Numbered from the stretch's first letter, positions 8,806 to 21,104 are shown. The stretch is 64,000 bases of DNA from Arsenophonus sp052174475 (GCA_052174475.1 JBQMRO010000042.1:148455-212454), one strand, 5' to 3'. The notes: generated by a model not told the origin, from the letters alone. A program made the numbers and translations.

Positions 8806-10470
8806 GTGTCAATCATTAGTTGTGTGGTTTTGGCTTTGATAGTTAGAAAATTAAATCGCTCTTTAAGAGAAAAGCGAAATTCATCTATTTTTCCTAAAAG
8901 GAAAAAGAGTCGATTTTATGGATCTGTTGTAAGTTACAATTTCATTAGAGTGTCTATTTTTTCATCAAATGCTTTAATTATAGAGATAATAACTAGGATT
9001 GTCTTAAACCTTGTTTTTTTATTTTATGTGTTATTTCTAACAGCAAAGCAGTTGCCTATTTTCCAAGCTACGCGTTGATAAAAAATAGTCTATCGCTATA
9101 TAAAATGTATTTATATAAAGCTGTGCGCATAAATCCTTTTATCAAAAAGGAAACAACTCCGGTTTTTTTATAGCTTTCATCTTTAGCACCTTATATACCT
9201 TTACTAATAAAGGTTCCCGTTTATTATTTGACAATAAACCATAGTAACGTATTATTTAAATACCTGGTAAATATAGCTAAATATATAGCGCCCAATCATC
9301 TCTTCTTGCGTCTAAATTTACTTTACTGGTACTACTAAGTAATTATGTAATGATGTACAAACCTTTCCTCATTCCCATCAGTAATCTTATATTTTAACGC
9401 AGATATTAGAGGTGTTTTAGCGCTAGAGAGGGTATTTTGCGCTTACGCCTCACTATTTTGTCTTTTTAGAAAAGTACACTTTCTCTACTAATATCTGCAC
9501 TGTGTCTTCAAGTAACGCCTCAACTTCTTCCTGATACGGATATACTCCGTACATGAATGATTTGGAATTTATTAGATCATCCATGTACGGAGTCGTGGGG
9601 AATGATAGTTCCTCACCAGATTTTTTCGACCTCTCTTTTTTTTGAACAATAAATACCATACAACATGTTTAATATTCAGATCGTTACTGATAACGGATGC
9701 ATGAACATGCAAATGTTGATTCAGTTATCGAGCATAAGTGTACAAGACATGCAAGATAGAAATTTCGATATTCTGTTTTGCGTGCTCACTGCAATATAGC
9801 ACAGTGGTGGGTTTTCCGGGGAGAATGGAGTGTTAAGTAGCAACTAAGCAGGGAGTTATTGTTGAAAGGCCAAAGAAGATGGAGCATGGTAAAATTAATG
9901 TGTTGTGAGTTTGTAGTCGGGTAAGATATGAATATGCTGCGCTAATCACTGCAGGTAGCTTTGACACTATATGAATTGAAGGCTTTTTCTTTACAGTTTT
10001 GGCAGAAAAACAGCGGTGGGGAATATTCAAGAAAAGTGCAGCAGTAACACCCAGATATACCATAATGGTACAAGGTTGCCGCAAGGAAGCTGATCGTTCA
10101 CTTAACAAATAGACGTATCTACGAGATTATACTTTTACTGTGTTTGTCAAGAAAATTATTCAATCCGTTATCAATGATGAAAAGCAGTTTAGTTTTAAAG
10201 AGCACATATCTTTATATATTACCCTGAGTATTTTCTAGAAAAATGGAAATCGTCATTCTTGCTAATATTTGTTAGATCTATCGGATCAGTTAATCTTTGC
10301 ATTTTTCCAGGAGAGGTGAAGAAGAAAGAGATTATCACTATTCTTTATAGATGAATTCATCGACAAGAAAATACTTTCAGTTATTATCTCTTCAATGAAG
10401 TTTTTATACAGCGGCATCGAATTTAACTTGGCGTTCTTAAAACTATGGATAATCGTAACTAGAGGCAGAT
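8806..10470 (-). mobile_element. IS91-family (HUH) transposase remnant, copy 1
   Basis: Minus-strand wreck of an IS91/IS801-type rolling-circle transposase. Reading frames concatenate as the zinc-finger-like FFCQNCKEKAFNS, then HILPDYK, then INFTMLHLLWPFNNNSLL (family: ITFTMPHLLWPFFNNN), then ISILHVLYTYAR (family: LHTYGRQLNQHPH), then YFSKK. A second copy lies at 21105-22880. Both copies interrupt IS481 remnants, but at different points of IS481. The right side runs into IS256 copy c. Boundaries are approximate; no IR or TSD is expected for this family. Confidence 0.7.
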
Positions 10471-10472
10471 AA

Positions 10473-11842
10473 AAGTTATACTAATTTTGATATATGATGG
10501 AGTTTTGGAAATATTGAGATATCCTACTGATTGATTTCATGAATGATTATAACAACAGAGAGATGATATGCCATGAATATGTCTACCATACAGATATCAG
10601 TGATATTAGATATGATCTGTGATCTATTACATGAACTCATATCTAATGATGCCAAGTAGCTCATAGGCACTGCTGTTGAGGATGAGCTAAAATAAGGCTA
10701 TGTTGCAACAACATGCTCAACGTCACCTTATCGTCGTCTGTAACGGTTTTTACTACAATAAACTATACAGACTGTTATTAACGATGTTGAGATTAAAGTC
10801 ACTAAGATTAAGGATCGATCACAGAGTGGCAACGGAATATGCTTCAAGAGCTCATTGCTGTCTTATATAAGGCGAGCAAAAATCGGCGAAGAGCACTCTC
10901 TCATAGTATTATCCAGAAAGGCATGTTTACCCATGATTTTCAGGAAGCTCTGTTGGCGCTTCTCGATAAAAATATATGAATCTCTCTGTACCAGTACTAT
11001 CAGAAGACTTAAACAAAAATGATTTGAAGAGTACGAGTAAATGAATGATGTCTTACGTAATTTATGCGATACACGCTACATTTATTTCTTGACCGATGAC
11101 ATCTACCTGCGCCTAGTAGGTAAATAATTTCTTTATCTACTGATCAAATCGGAGTCACTGCATATGGAGAAAGGAATTAGTTATGGTCAAAGATTTTTAC
11201 CGAGAGTTAAAATCAAACTGGGTTAACTTATTAATAGCTAGCGAGTAAATGGCTTAACCGCATCTTCAGGCTTGCTATGGAAGATGGTTTTTAGTTTTTT
11301 AAAATGTAACGAGAAAGATATTCCTGGATATGTAGCACCAATGCTGTTTTATACACAAAACAGCTCATATGCTACCTTTACGCCCAAAAGGTATGACCGA
11401 AAGTCAATGGCGAACTGCGGGAGGTTTGCCTACTAAGAGAGTCGCAATACCGCTAATAAAGTCTTTAATGTCTTATTGGTAAGGATTTTAGCAGATATAA
11501 TCCAACGATTAAAAATCTGAAAAAGATCGAGAATAACAACTAAGATTCTATCCAGTTCCTGTTAGTACAATGGGGATCAATAAGAGTCACGAATACAATT
11601 AAATTAATTTTTTAATAATAGTGAGGCTATAAAAATCTGACGTACGAAGAATTATCGAAGCATTATAGTTAGAAAAACAACCATTTCAATGGTATTTAAG
11701 CTACTCACTTCTGCTCAGAAAAGCTAGAGCCACCTTAAGGAAATTTGACCTGCTGACCTGGTGTAACAACACCCATTTAATGATGGAGAACAAATTAATA
11801 AAGGATCAGAGCTGATATGCATCAGATTTGCTAATAATTCCA
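10473..11842 (+). mobile_element. IS256-family remnant c, full length, decayed
   Basis: Full-length dead IS256. The left end is AAGTTATACTAATTTTGATATA and the right end TGCATCAGATTTGCTAATAATT. Visible protein blocks include RFYYNKLYRLLLTMLRLKSLRLRIDHRVATEYASRAHC in mixed frames, FDVLLVRILADI and the ...AMVFKLLTSAQKS region near 11690. It is inserted at the right side of IS91 copy 1. Confidence 0.85.
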
Positions 11843-12549
11843 AGAAATATTTATCCAAATGTCATGTAAAGCGTCCGGTAAGGATGTTTTGAGTATACAC
11901 TCACTAACTTCATTAATCACTTTATGAACATTATTGGCAACCCACATTACAGTATAATCATTTAAGGCTTCCAAATAATCTTAGATATCGTGAATATTGG
12001 TTGAGTATATTTTAATGGTGTATGAGAATAGCATTCTCATACTCTGTGTCCATTATCGTAATGCTCATTCTGTTAATTTATCTTTACGTTCTAAAATAGA
12101 GGAATTAAATTCATGTCATAATTCATGAGCGGAAAAATTTCTACCGTACAAATTTTAGTATGTCTGCTCTGTCATAAATGACATATTAATAAGTTATTCA
12201 ATTAGTAGGTTTAAAACTGAAACAGGATGTTTTAGTACTATCACTTCTATCGTTACGGGTGATAGAAGTGAATTAATTTCGGTAAATTAACTAATTTACC
12301 TGTGCTCATTATTTATGCTTCTGTATTAGAAATAATGTATTAATACTTTATCTAAAGGTAATTTATTATTGGTCAATAGTTTTTTATTTTATCCTTTAAA
12401 TTGATATATTATATCAATTTAAGCGTTATTTAATTAGTTATAACTATATATATGGTATTAAAAATAAAAATGTAAGAAATGATCACTAACAACTTACAGT
12501 GTAAGTTGTATATAGGCTTGAATTTACTCTGTAATATGTTAAAAACAAT
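11843..12549. other. Gene-free stretch with a cluster of perfect hairpins
   Basis: No coding remnant was recognised. It holds four stem-loops: 12020-12042 (10-bp arms GTATGAGAAT, loop AGC), 12241-12271 (11-bp arms TCACTTCTATC), 12281-12300 (9-bp arms GGTAAATTA) and 12396-12422 (13-bp arms TTAAATTGATATA). The last lies about 130 nt past the rhtA stop and could end its transcript. The purpose of the others is unknown. Confidence 0.6.
12396..12422. terminator. 27-nt perfect palindrome downstream of rhtA
   Basis: TTAAATTGATATA, one T, then its exact reverse complement. It is all A/T, so it would be a weak terminator stem. It is the inverted repeat nearest to the rhtA stop codon. Confidence 0.35.
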
Positions 12550-13437
12550 TTAATTGATTTCTAAAGTTTGTCTTGTTGTTTTCATGATAGATGTTGAGCT
12601 AATTGATGCGCTAATAATGCAAAATAACGCGAACCACTGAGTTAATGTTAAATGTTCATTAAGAAATATCATTCCCATAAAAGCCCCAACTACCGGCTCT
12701 AGACTCATTAATGTACCAAATGTTTTTGCTGACATACGTGTTAGGGCAAACATTTCAAGCATGTAAGGGAAAGCAGTTGATAAAATAGCAACCGCAAGTG
12801 CAATTGGTAGAATTGACAAATTAAATAGCGGTTCAATGCCAACGGTTAGAAGACCAATCGGAAAAAAAATTAATGTCGATATAAACAAACCTAAAGCTAC
12901 TGTTGCTGTACCATAACCAGCGCCCGCCCTCTGACCAAAGATAATATACATTCCCCAGCAAATGCCAGCAGCTAAAGCATAAATAATACCGATTAGATCT
13001 AAGTTATTAATACTATTTCCAATAGGAAATAGTAATGCTAAACCAACAATAACCATTAATATCCAAACAAAATCAATCACGCGGCGAGATGAGAACATTG
13101 CTACGGCTAAAGGACCGGTGAATTCTAATGCAACAGCAATTCCTAATGGGATCCTTTCTAATGAAAGATAAAACAGCGAATTCATTAAGCCTAAGGAGAT
13201 GCCATATATAAGTAAATGTTTTAACGAATGACTACGTAATTTTTTTCGCCAAGGCTTAAAAATTGCAAAAAGAATAATCGTTGCTAAAAATAATCTTAAA
13301 GCTGTTACGCCAAGTGCACCTATAGTTGGAAATAGACTTTTTGCTAATGAAGCACCACTTTGTATTGATATCATTGCAAAGAGTAACAACAATACTAACA
13401 ATAGCATTTTATGCTTTTGATTTAATACAAATAACAT
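12550..13437 (-). CDS. rhtA: Threonine/homoserine exporter (EamA/DMT family)
   Basis: Inner-membrane exporter of homoserine and threonine in E. coli. The 295 residues match RhtA over its length: SIQSGASLAKSLFP near the N-terminus, GVTALRLFLAT, IPLGIAVALEFTGPLAVA, then in the second EamA repeat YIIFGQRAGAGYGTATVALG and SAKTFGTLMSLEPVVGAFMGM. About ten hydrophobic helices arranged as two tandem EamA units are visible. The usual E. coli start lies a few residues before MLLLVLLLL; the assigned ATG at 13437 adds a short leader. It stands alone, flanked by hairpins and a decayed LOG gene. Retention of an amino-acid exporter in a shrinking genome suggests a role in supplying or balancing the host. 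Confidence 0.93.
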   Translation of the reverse strand: MLFVLNQKHKMLLLVLLLLFAMISIQSGASLAKSLFPTIGALGVTALRLFLATIILFAIFKPWRKKLRSHSLKHLLIYGISLGLMNSLFYLSLERIPLGIAVALEFTGPLAVAMFSSRRVIDFVWILMVIVGLALLFPIGNSINNLDLIGIIYALAAGICWGMYIIFGQRAGAGYGTATVALGLFISTLIFFPIGLLTVGIEPLFNLSILPIALAVAILSTAFPYMLEMFALTRMSAKTFGTLMSLEPVVGAFMGMIFLNEHLTLTQWFALFCIISASISSTSIMKTTRQTLEIN

Positions 13438-13725
13438 CTGGAGATAACCTCAAAAAATATAGAAGTAATATAAATATTAGAAAATTAAATAATAACTCAG
13501 TAATAATAAGAGTTACTCAATGTGATATTAACTAATTATTACATAAAAGATATTTAAACAAATATTCTTTTCAATTCCTATTGAAAATATGCTGTTCACT
13601 ACATTAGATATTAATCTTGAAAAGAAATAACATAAAAAATATTTATCCATTTATTAGATTTTATCAATGCCTGCTAATAGAGTTAGCACTAATAAATTTA
13701 AGTTAAGAAGTATAATCTGAAAAAA

Positions 13726-14275
13726 ATGAATAGCGTAGCATAGTTTATTGCGAATCGAGTTTAAGAGGTTAGTAATTTTTATAAAAAGCAGGCTATTGCA
13801 TTGGCATCCGAGTTAGTTAACAAAAAATAACACTAGTTTAATGTTGGCTGCGCGTTGATGTTATGAGCGTTTTTGACTAATTCGTATTTGAACAAGCTGG
13901 TCGAGTAATTGATGTAATGTCAAATTTATTAGTTTAACGTGAGATTCCCTATATTAGCCTGACTTAAATCCATATTGTTGATACTATGAATCAACGTAAG
14001 CAGAAAATGATTGATTTAGCTGATGGATTTATTGCGTTTCCAGTGGAATTTGGTACCATGGAAAGGGTTAGTGAAGTTTTTACTTGGAGTCAAATTGATT
14101 TACATATGAAATCATATGGATTAGTAAATATTAATAATTATTGGGCACCACTAGTATCTATGATAGAAAAATGACTGATGAAAAGTTTTTACAAGAAAAA
14201 TATAGACATATGGCGGTTGTTATTGATAATTTAACTGTTTTACTTGATCATTTTTACGCTACACAGCACCTTTAG
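13726..14275 (+). pseudogene. LOG-family nucleotide phosphoribohydrolase pseudogene
   Basis: Decayed member of the LOG (lonely guy)/YvdD family, which cleaves nucleoside 5'-monophosphates to base and ribose phosphate. It starts MNSVA near 13726, then QAIALASELVNK, AGRVIDVM, REIPYISLT, HIVDTMNQRKQKMIDLADGFIA (the substrate-site region), FGTMERVSEVFTWSQI and, after a frameshift at 14172, TDEKFLQEKYRHMAVV. The typical PGGxGTxEE signature has become PVEFGTMER, and several in-frame stops occur, so it is dead. Confidence 0.85.
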
Positions 14276-14276
14276 T

Positions 14277-14318
14277 AAAAAACTTAAGGTAATCATCTAT
14301 AGCTGTGTTAAGTTTTTT
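14277..14318 (+). terminator. Putative terminator after the LOG pseudogene
   Basis: AAAAAACTTAA and TTAAGTTTTTT flank a 20-nt loop directly after the stop codon, ending in a T run. It looks like a relic intrinsic terminator. Confidence 0.4.
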
Positions 14319-14589
14319 ATCATTTGATTTACATTAACAAGATAGATGATTGAAAAAGTGACATACTGGTTTCTCTCATAGTTATAGAGATTATCGCTAA
14401 TTTTTAGCTCTATAACCGACTTCAGAGTTAGGTTTAGTCATTAAATTAACTGTTAAAGCACTGTTGACATAACAACAAAAATAGCACTTTTTGCTGATAA
14501 TTTAGCGCTATTTTAGTAAAGATTATTCCTTTTGCTAGTAGAGCAATTTATGATGAAATCAGTATTTCAATACTTGTGGTTTTAAACAA

Positions 14590-15059
14590 TATTTTCTAGG
14601 CCAGATAATTAGGTAAATAAAATAAAAACCATAAATATCGTAGATTTTCTCAATTGTTCTTTTAAATCGGCTGGTATAATTGTTTATGTTTTAAATCTGC
14701 AATTCCTTACAAATAATTCTCTGATTACCTACCTTTATTAGGTAAATGTGACTATTTTTACGCTCGCTAAGTAAATATTTTGTACAATTTTGCTCTATTT
14801 GAGCTAAGAATGAACTCTGATCTATGATCAGATTAAGAGAACGGATAACAAATTCTGCATATTAAACTCTTTAATAATATCATCGCTCACATAATCCTAT
14901 CGATCTAATTGGATTAAGATCGCAATTTATTCTTTTATTTTATTTACTCATCTCACACATTTTTTAGTTTTCCTATGTGGAAAATAATGATTCCATTTAA
15001 AGGATCAGGAAAAATATTTTGTTGATTTCAATAATAGTACTTACTGTATTTATATTGAC
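14590..15059 (-). mobile_element. IS1595-family remnant 1, C-terminal half
   Basis: Reverse-strand match to the C-terminal half of the IS1595 (ISXO2-like DDE) copies at 42.4 and 50.1 kb. It includes the IQNxNNYIxxLKxW-type block near 14680 and the SDxxxFxxx region near 14830. It is cut at its N-terminal side by IS256 copy d. Confidence 0.65.
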
Positions 15060-16458
15060 TGGAGTTATTAGCATATCTGCTGTATAGCGATAAAAAGATT
15101 ACGTTCCACTCTGATGCTTCAGAAATCTATTCTCCATGATTACATTAGACGTTGCTTACCAGCAGAATTAAAAGATTAATTCCACCTTAACTAGTTTTAG
15201 TTTTTTAAGCAGACAGGGAGTAGCTTAAATAGCATTGAAAGGGTTATTTTTCTCAAATCAAAGTTATTCATGTACTGGCTTTATAGCCTGACACTGTCAC
15301 AAAATCTAATTTAATTAAATTCATCGTTCTTATTGACGGGCCCAAGTGCGCTGACGAGAAATTATATAATTCTCAGTCACTTTTTCTCAATCTTTCTTCA
15401 GCTTACTCATCTGTTTATGGCAAGCTAAAACTTGCCAACAAATATAAAGAGCTTTATCAGCATCATTGCAGCTCTCTACTAGCCAAATCTTCCGCAGCTT
15501 ACCTTAACTTTTAGTTGGATGCCTTTGTGTAGTGAAGCTAGTACATTAAATATTTCATATACCCAATAACATTGATGCTGGGTATCCAAAATATCTTTAT
15601 CATTGCATTCTAAAAACCAATGTCACTATATTCCCGTAGCAAGCTCAGGAAATATACTTAAGCATACCCGGATCGCGTGGTCATCCAGAAGTTCAGCGCA
15701 CTGCACCTCTTGCTCTTGTAATCATCTTCAGCCCCAATCTAGCTCCTTTATCTCCATGCGCAGTACCGCTAAATTAGCAGGATGTAAAGGTAATCATCTT
15801 GCTTGATAAGGAGATAGTATATATCATCGGCCAAGAAATAATGTAGCGCGTATAGTTTAAATAAAGCAAGGCATCATTCATTTGTTTATACTTTTGAAAT
15901 CATTACTATTCAGTTTGCTGATTATACTGTAAAAGAGATCATATTTTTTTATAAAAAATTGCCCACAGAGCTTCATGAAAATTATGAGTAGAGATATGCC
16001 TTGTCGATAGGTTATGAAAGTACTCTTCCCGGCTTTTGTGCGCTTCATGTAAGGCAGCGACACAAGCTGTTGAAGGATATTCTGTTGTCACTGCGATTCC
16101 TCTTCCTTTTTAACCTTAGGTACTTTTAATCTCAAGATCGCCAATACCAGTTATATTGGTTAGCTGTGGCAAATAACTGTTATAGATGCTCTGATTTATG
16201 GATAAGTAGTAAAGAGTTGTTTAGCATGTTCCGCAACATGGTTTTAAACTTCATCTCAACAGAGATGCTTATCAGAGTTAACTGGCACAATTAGATGAGT
16301 TTATAAAAGGAATCAGAGATAATATCTGGTTTCGCAGATATCCATAAGGCAGATTTTTATTGTGTGTCATCTCTCTGTTATTGAAATCATTCATAAAATT
16401 AATCAGTAGGATACGCTAGCTTCTCTGAAGCTTAACATACTAGAAATGAGCATAACTT
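15060..16458 (-). mobile_element. IS256-family remnant d, full length, decayed
   Basis: Reverse-strand IS256. The left boundary GGAGTTATTAGCATATCTGCTGTA and right boundary AGAAATGAGCATAACTT are the shared terminal repeats. Reverse-strand text includes the ATTGACGGGCCC region (canonical NPIES/PIES site), PSTISRL-like and GDIEIKVPKVKK-like blocks. It has interrupted IS1595 remnant 1. Confidence 0.8.
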
Positions 16459-16680
16459 AGTGCTTAGATTTTATCTATAAAAATATAATGCTGTTGTTAC
16501 TATAGTTTTATACATATAAAGAATAGAAAAAATTCTATTTTATTAAAAATTTTAGATTAAATTTTGTTAAAAACTTGATTCAAGCTAATTAATTTAATGA
16601 AATATCATACAATTTCTAAGCTTTTTATTATATTTTATGGTTGTCAGAAATTCCATTTAAGCGCTAAAGAGATCCGTGTA

Positions 16681-17993
16681 ATGGTAGACAAAGAAAACTA
16701 TAGAATTAGTCGATAAAGATACAGAAAATTTAGCTTGAAGTACTAAACCCTACGTTGTGGTAAATGTAGTTGATGTCCAAGAATTAGGTTATAAATATTA
16801 TTTTATCTACAATCCTAGTTTTATCTCAACCGTATACTGTGAGCTGAAATTACCTATATAGGAAGTAAAGGTATTTCTTTTTACACTATAGAAAATCTAT
16901 TGATCAATTAGCTACTAATTTTATTTATTTAGGAGTTTGTTATATACTTCTGTACTCTAAAAAAACCTTCATAAACGACTATTAGAACTTTAAAAATTGT
17001 TACTAAACATACAGGTGAGCCGTAATCAAATTACTTAGCTTTTGTAAGGTTTTCCCGTCGCGATTCTCATAAAATAACAAGCCTTATGTACTGTAACTGA
17101 TGTATTGCTGCTTTTCTATTACGATCATTTAATGTTAATAACCTGCGTTATCGTAAAATAATAGCATTTAGCTTATTATAAAAATGTCTGCTGTTGCAGC
17201 AATGTATTACAAAAAAAATTTTGTTTGTTAACTTTTTATTTACTTGCAAAATTCTCTCGCTTATTCAGGGAATTTCTTTATATAATATTTCTATACCTTT
17301 CGTAGAAATTATATCAGGTTAATCTAATCATTGAGCAGGCTATGGATCGAATTTTATTCAGTATGTTACTTATGAACAAATCCCTTAACTTTAATAGTAA
17401 AAGCAGTTAGCTCTTCTGGTACTAATACAATTGCTTATATTGCTACTGGAATTTCCTTTCATTTGGTGGGTGAAAAGGTCACTTCAGTTCATGATGGTAG
17501 CAATAAAGCCTGTTTATGTACGATAGAAGATATTTAAATTGTAGAAAATATTTTTAAATTTATTAAACAAGAAAAATAAAGATGATCATTTCCATTTGAT
17601 GGAAATTAGCTATCGGGTTTATAAAAATTATAATCCCCGTGACAGTTAATGAAATAGGATCTGCGACAAAGTACTTAAAAGAACTTAAATTAAATAATAA
17701 TATATCAACAAAGTTCCTAAGAACTTAGCATATAGATAGTTATCAATAACCATTCTCATTGAGAAAAACTTTATCAAATAGAGATTTTTTTCTATCATTT
17801 CTTTAAAAGCAATAGAGACGCCAACACAATAACTATTTTTATGGTTATTTTTCTTTTATTCATATAAATTGGTTGGATTTCTCACTGTAATAAAATGCAT
17901 AATGAAGAATCAAAGATCGCGCGATGCGCTCTTCAATTTTATACCGGCTATAAACAAAAATTTCATAATAATTTAATAAAATTAGTTAGTTAA
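16681..17993 (+). pseudogene. gltA: gltA (citrate synthase) pseudogene
   Basis: Citrate synthase is the entry enzyme of the TCA cycle. The remnant spans the full gene length, but with a stop or shift every few dozen bases. Legible blocks are IYNPSFISTVYCEL (family FDPGFTSTASCESK), SIDQLATN, SRRDSH, SFNVNNLRYR, AGYGSNFIQ/AMDRILF, HFHLMEISYRVYKNYNPR (family LMGFGHRVYKNYDPR) and the final QFYTGYKQKFHNN. The catalytic His-containing GFGHRVY is now EISYRVY. It lies next to ybgI, an enterobacterial neighbourhood. The cell therefore cannot make citrate from this locus. Confidence 0.92.
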
Positions 17994-18117
17994 TTTTGAT
18001 AATTAACTTATATCCTACAATTTTATTGTGCATAAATAACTATAATGTTGCGTGCAAGATGCTGAAAACCTACTATTTAATACTTTTTACATAGCTTGGT
18101 ATTCATCTTTAAATGAA

Positions 18118-18861
18118 CTAAGCAGGATTAGGTATATCGATAAAAGTTACCTCAAATTCATAATCTTTTTGCAGCCACTCACCTAACACTTTAATGCCAA
18201 ATCGTTCCGTTGCATGATGACCTGCAGCATAAAAATGAATTTTCATTTCTCTGGCAATATGGATAGTTTGTTCAGAAACCTCACCGGTAACAAAAGCATC
18301 AACGTTAGCCTCTGCTGCTTGTTGAATAAAACTCTGTCCACCACCAGTACACCAGGCAATAGTACTGATTTCTTTTGGTCCATTATCACCACAATACAAA
18401 GGTTGACGGGCTAATTTATTAGTTAAACATGACATTAAATCATCAGCAGTTATCGGTTGAACAAACTTACCTTTTGGTAATAAAGGTGTAATAAGCTCTT
18501 CAATATCAACCTTCATAATATTTCCCAACTGTGCATTATTACCCATAATAGGATGAGCATCAAGAGGTAAATGATAACTATAAAGATTAATGTCATTACA
18601 AAGCAATGTCTTTAATCGCTTACGCTTCATATTAAGAATAACACTAGCTTCATTTTTCCAAAAATAACCATGATGAACAATAATTGCATCTGCAGCTAAT
18701 TTTACCGCTTCATTAAGTAATGCTTGCGATGCAGTCACACCTGTTATTATTTTTTTTACCTCTGAACGCCCTTCCACTTGAAGCCCATTTGGTGAATAAT
18801 CCTGATATTGATAAACATTCAAGTGGGTATTAATTAATTTTTCTAATTCAATATTATGCAT
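18118..18861 (-). CDS. ybgI: Nif3-like / GTP cyclohydrolase I type 2 homologue (YbgI)
   Basis: Member of the Nif3/DUF34 family, a dinuclear-metal protein conserved in nearly all life with uncertain function (radiation-resistance and metal-insertion roles have been proposed). The 247 residues equal the E. coli YbgI length. Metal ligands are visible: IIVHHGYFWKN near residue 63, HLPLDAH near 97-103 and AAGHHATERFG near 213-223. The ATG at 18861 fixes the N-terminus MHNIELEKLI, as in the family. It is one of the few intact genes between dead gltA and dead kdp. Confidence 0.93.
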   Translation of the reverse strand: MHNIELEKLINTHLNVYQYQDYSPNGLQVEGRSEVKKIITGVTASQALLNEAVKLAADAIIVHHGYFWKNEASVILNMKRKRLKTLLCNDINLYSYHLPLDAHPIMGNNAQLGNIMKVDIEELITPLLPKGKFVQPITADDLMSCLTNKLARQPLYCGDNGPKEISTIAWCTGGGQSFIQQAAEANVDAFVTGEVSEQTIHIAREMKIHFYAAGHHATERFGIKVLGEWLQKDYEFEVTFIDIPNPA

Positions 18862-19468
18862 TAGTTACTATCATCCTTTTTGTAAAACTGTTCTATTTTA
18901 TTAAAAATTAAACTTGAAATATATTTCACAGCGGTTTAAACCAAAAACACCCTATTATAACAAGTAATAGGACGTTTTGTTTTTTTAATTAATTATTTCA
19001 TTAATTACGTAGATTCAGCGATGGGCAAAAATAAATTTATAATTAATTTTTAGCCAACTATGATGTAGGTAACTATAAAAAAGGGAGATATGATCACGTG
19101 GAAAATTATAACAGGAAAAACTATTATTCCTAATAATGAAAGACCAACACGATGCAAGAAAATTTAATTTTAATGGTATTGACTATCTCAGATATAAAGA
19201 TCCTCCTTATAAAGTTATTAATTAATATATTCTGTAATGGATAAATTTTTTTGCTAATAAAAGCGAGCATTACTACTCATCAGATCATTTTTATTGCAAT
19301 AAATAAAATAATATTAATTAATAATTGTTTATTAACGATAAAATATCGATAACAGTAATAAATTACAAATTATTATATTGGTATTTTTTACTCTATGGTA
19401 GACTTTTTATTAGATTATTTATATCGAAAGACTTAAATTTTGTACATAAAATCACGAGGAAAGAAACT
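18862..19468. other. Spacer between ybgI and kdpF, no gene recognised
   Basis: About 600 bp of AT-rich DNA. In E. coli phr and ybgA lie between ybgI and kdp. I could not recognise either, so they are deleted or eroded past recognition. Confidence 0.5.
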
Positions 19469-19559
19469 ATGTTTATTTTTTAGTATCACATGGATCATTA
19501 TAATTGAAATATTATTTCTCTATTTGATTTATGCGCTTATTTATGCGGAAGGTTTTTAA
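19469..19559 (+). pseudogene. kdpF: kdpF remnant
   Basis: Tiny K+-ATPase membrane subunit. After an ATG with AGGAAAG upstream and a slip in a T run, the text reads SITWIIIIEILFLYLIYALIYAEGF and then a stop. This matches the E. coli end LVYALINAEAF. The stop abuts the kdpA ATG, as in the parent operon. Confidence 0.75.
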
Positions 19560-21104
19560 ATGGTGAGCAGTGCTCTATTAATTACTAGTTTTTACTTCTC
19601 CTTTTTCTTGTCGCTAAATTTGTAGAAATTATATAATTTCGTTAATTAAAAGTAATTTACTGATATGATTTTTTAAAATGGAATCCAGTTTATGGAATTG
19701 CTATTGCTTTCGTAAATCCGTCGGTGAAATCCATAAAATATATTGGCGACAGCACCTTATGTGCTGGCATCCAATGTTATTGGTGGCATATTTCACTATT
19801 AATTAATCAAAAATTTACTGCTTAATCCATAAAAATTTATTAATATAAATTGGGATTTTCCATTTAAAACATGATTAATTTTATTTCCATCCTAACTAGG
19901 ATGGCTGTAGTGGTTAAAATACTTTAAGTTATTTTAGTTAAAGTAACAGTTTAATTGTACAGAATTTCTTATCTGTTGCTACCGGTATTGTGATATCCTT
20001 CGTCTTGATAGACGCCTTTACAACTTAAATGGTTAAAGCTAGGTGTAACGCTTTGAACAGATATTGCTTCTATTACACTTTATCTTTTTACTACTACTGG
20101 TGATTATTTTTAACTTATTTTTGTTAGATAAAAGCTATTACAAAATTTTCACCACACCTAACAGGTAAAAACATTACAAAATCAAAACTAAATTATTCCG
20201 CAATTAGGAATAGACCCCGTCGCTTCATAGGAAGTCATCAAATTATTTGGGCACTATAATTGCTATGGATTTTTTTTCAAAATTCCGGGTATCCTTTTAA
20301 AATTCTACCGCGCTAATCATTTTTATATGATTGTCATTCTTTAAATTCACATTGCACTTTGTTTTGTATTTTGCCGCGTAGTCGGTGATAGTTGGCAAGG
20401 TATAATTATTAATTTTGATAATAGAGATTATTTTCACTATTGCAATTGCTATTTATACAAAAATATAAAATAACTCATAATTGATGCCATAAGATGTTAA
20501 CAGTTATATTAATTTAGAAGGTAAAGTAAAGAAAGTTACTTTAAAATTTTAAATTTGGTATTTAACCATGTTATTATAACCACATCTTATGTGCTACAGT
20601 AAATATCATGCATAATTATTTTATTGTATTAGAGGAAGATGATTTCAATGTGAAATATGAAATTTAGTGAAGTGATATTTAATAGCATAGATTCTCGAGG
20701 ATAATCTGACATACTATCATTTTTATGATAACTATTTTCTGTTGGTTTAATGATCGGCCTAACGCCTAAATATTTAGAAGAAAATTAAAATTTAGAAAAC
20801 GAAGTTATCTACTATTGCTATTTTAATTACCTCCATACTTTAAGGTTATTAGGCGTTACTATTTTCCGGAAAATAATATGGTTTTTTTAATAATTCAGGT
20901 TTAACTTTAAATTAATCTTTTTCATATTTTATAATAGAACTTTATTACTCAATATTGATTAGATGATTCCTGATTACACAATTAATATAATTGATGCAGA
21001 GTGATCTCAAAATCTTAATAAGGATAGGTTCGCAGCACATCCTCCATACGTCCATTAAATTGCTCGATTATAACATTTATTTGAAAATCTATCGCATACT
21101 AAAA

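Noticed and set aside
9453..10108. Two minus-strand ORFs as novel small proteins
   Set aside because: They lie in different frames of the same IS91-type transposase remnant, whose motifs (TMLHLLWPF, LHVLYTYAR) cross the frames.
13986..14174. Living LOG-family enzyme of 62 residues
   Set aside because: It is only the middle of a decayed full-length gene, with stops before and a frameshift after, and the PGGxGT motif is lost.
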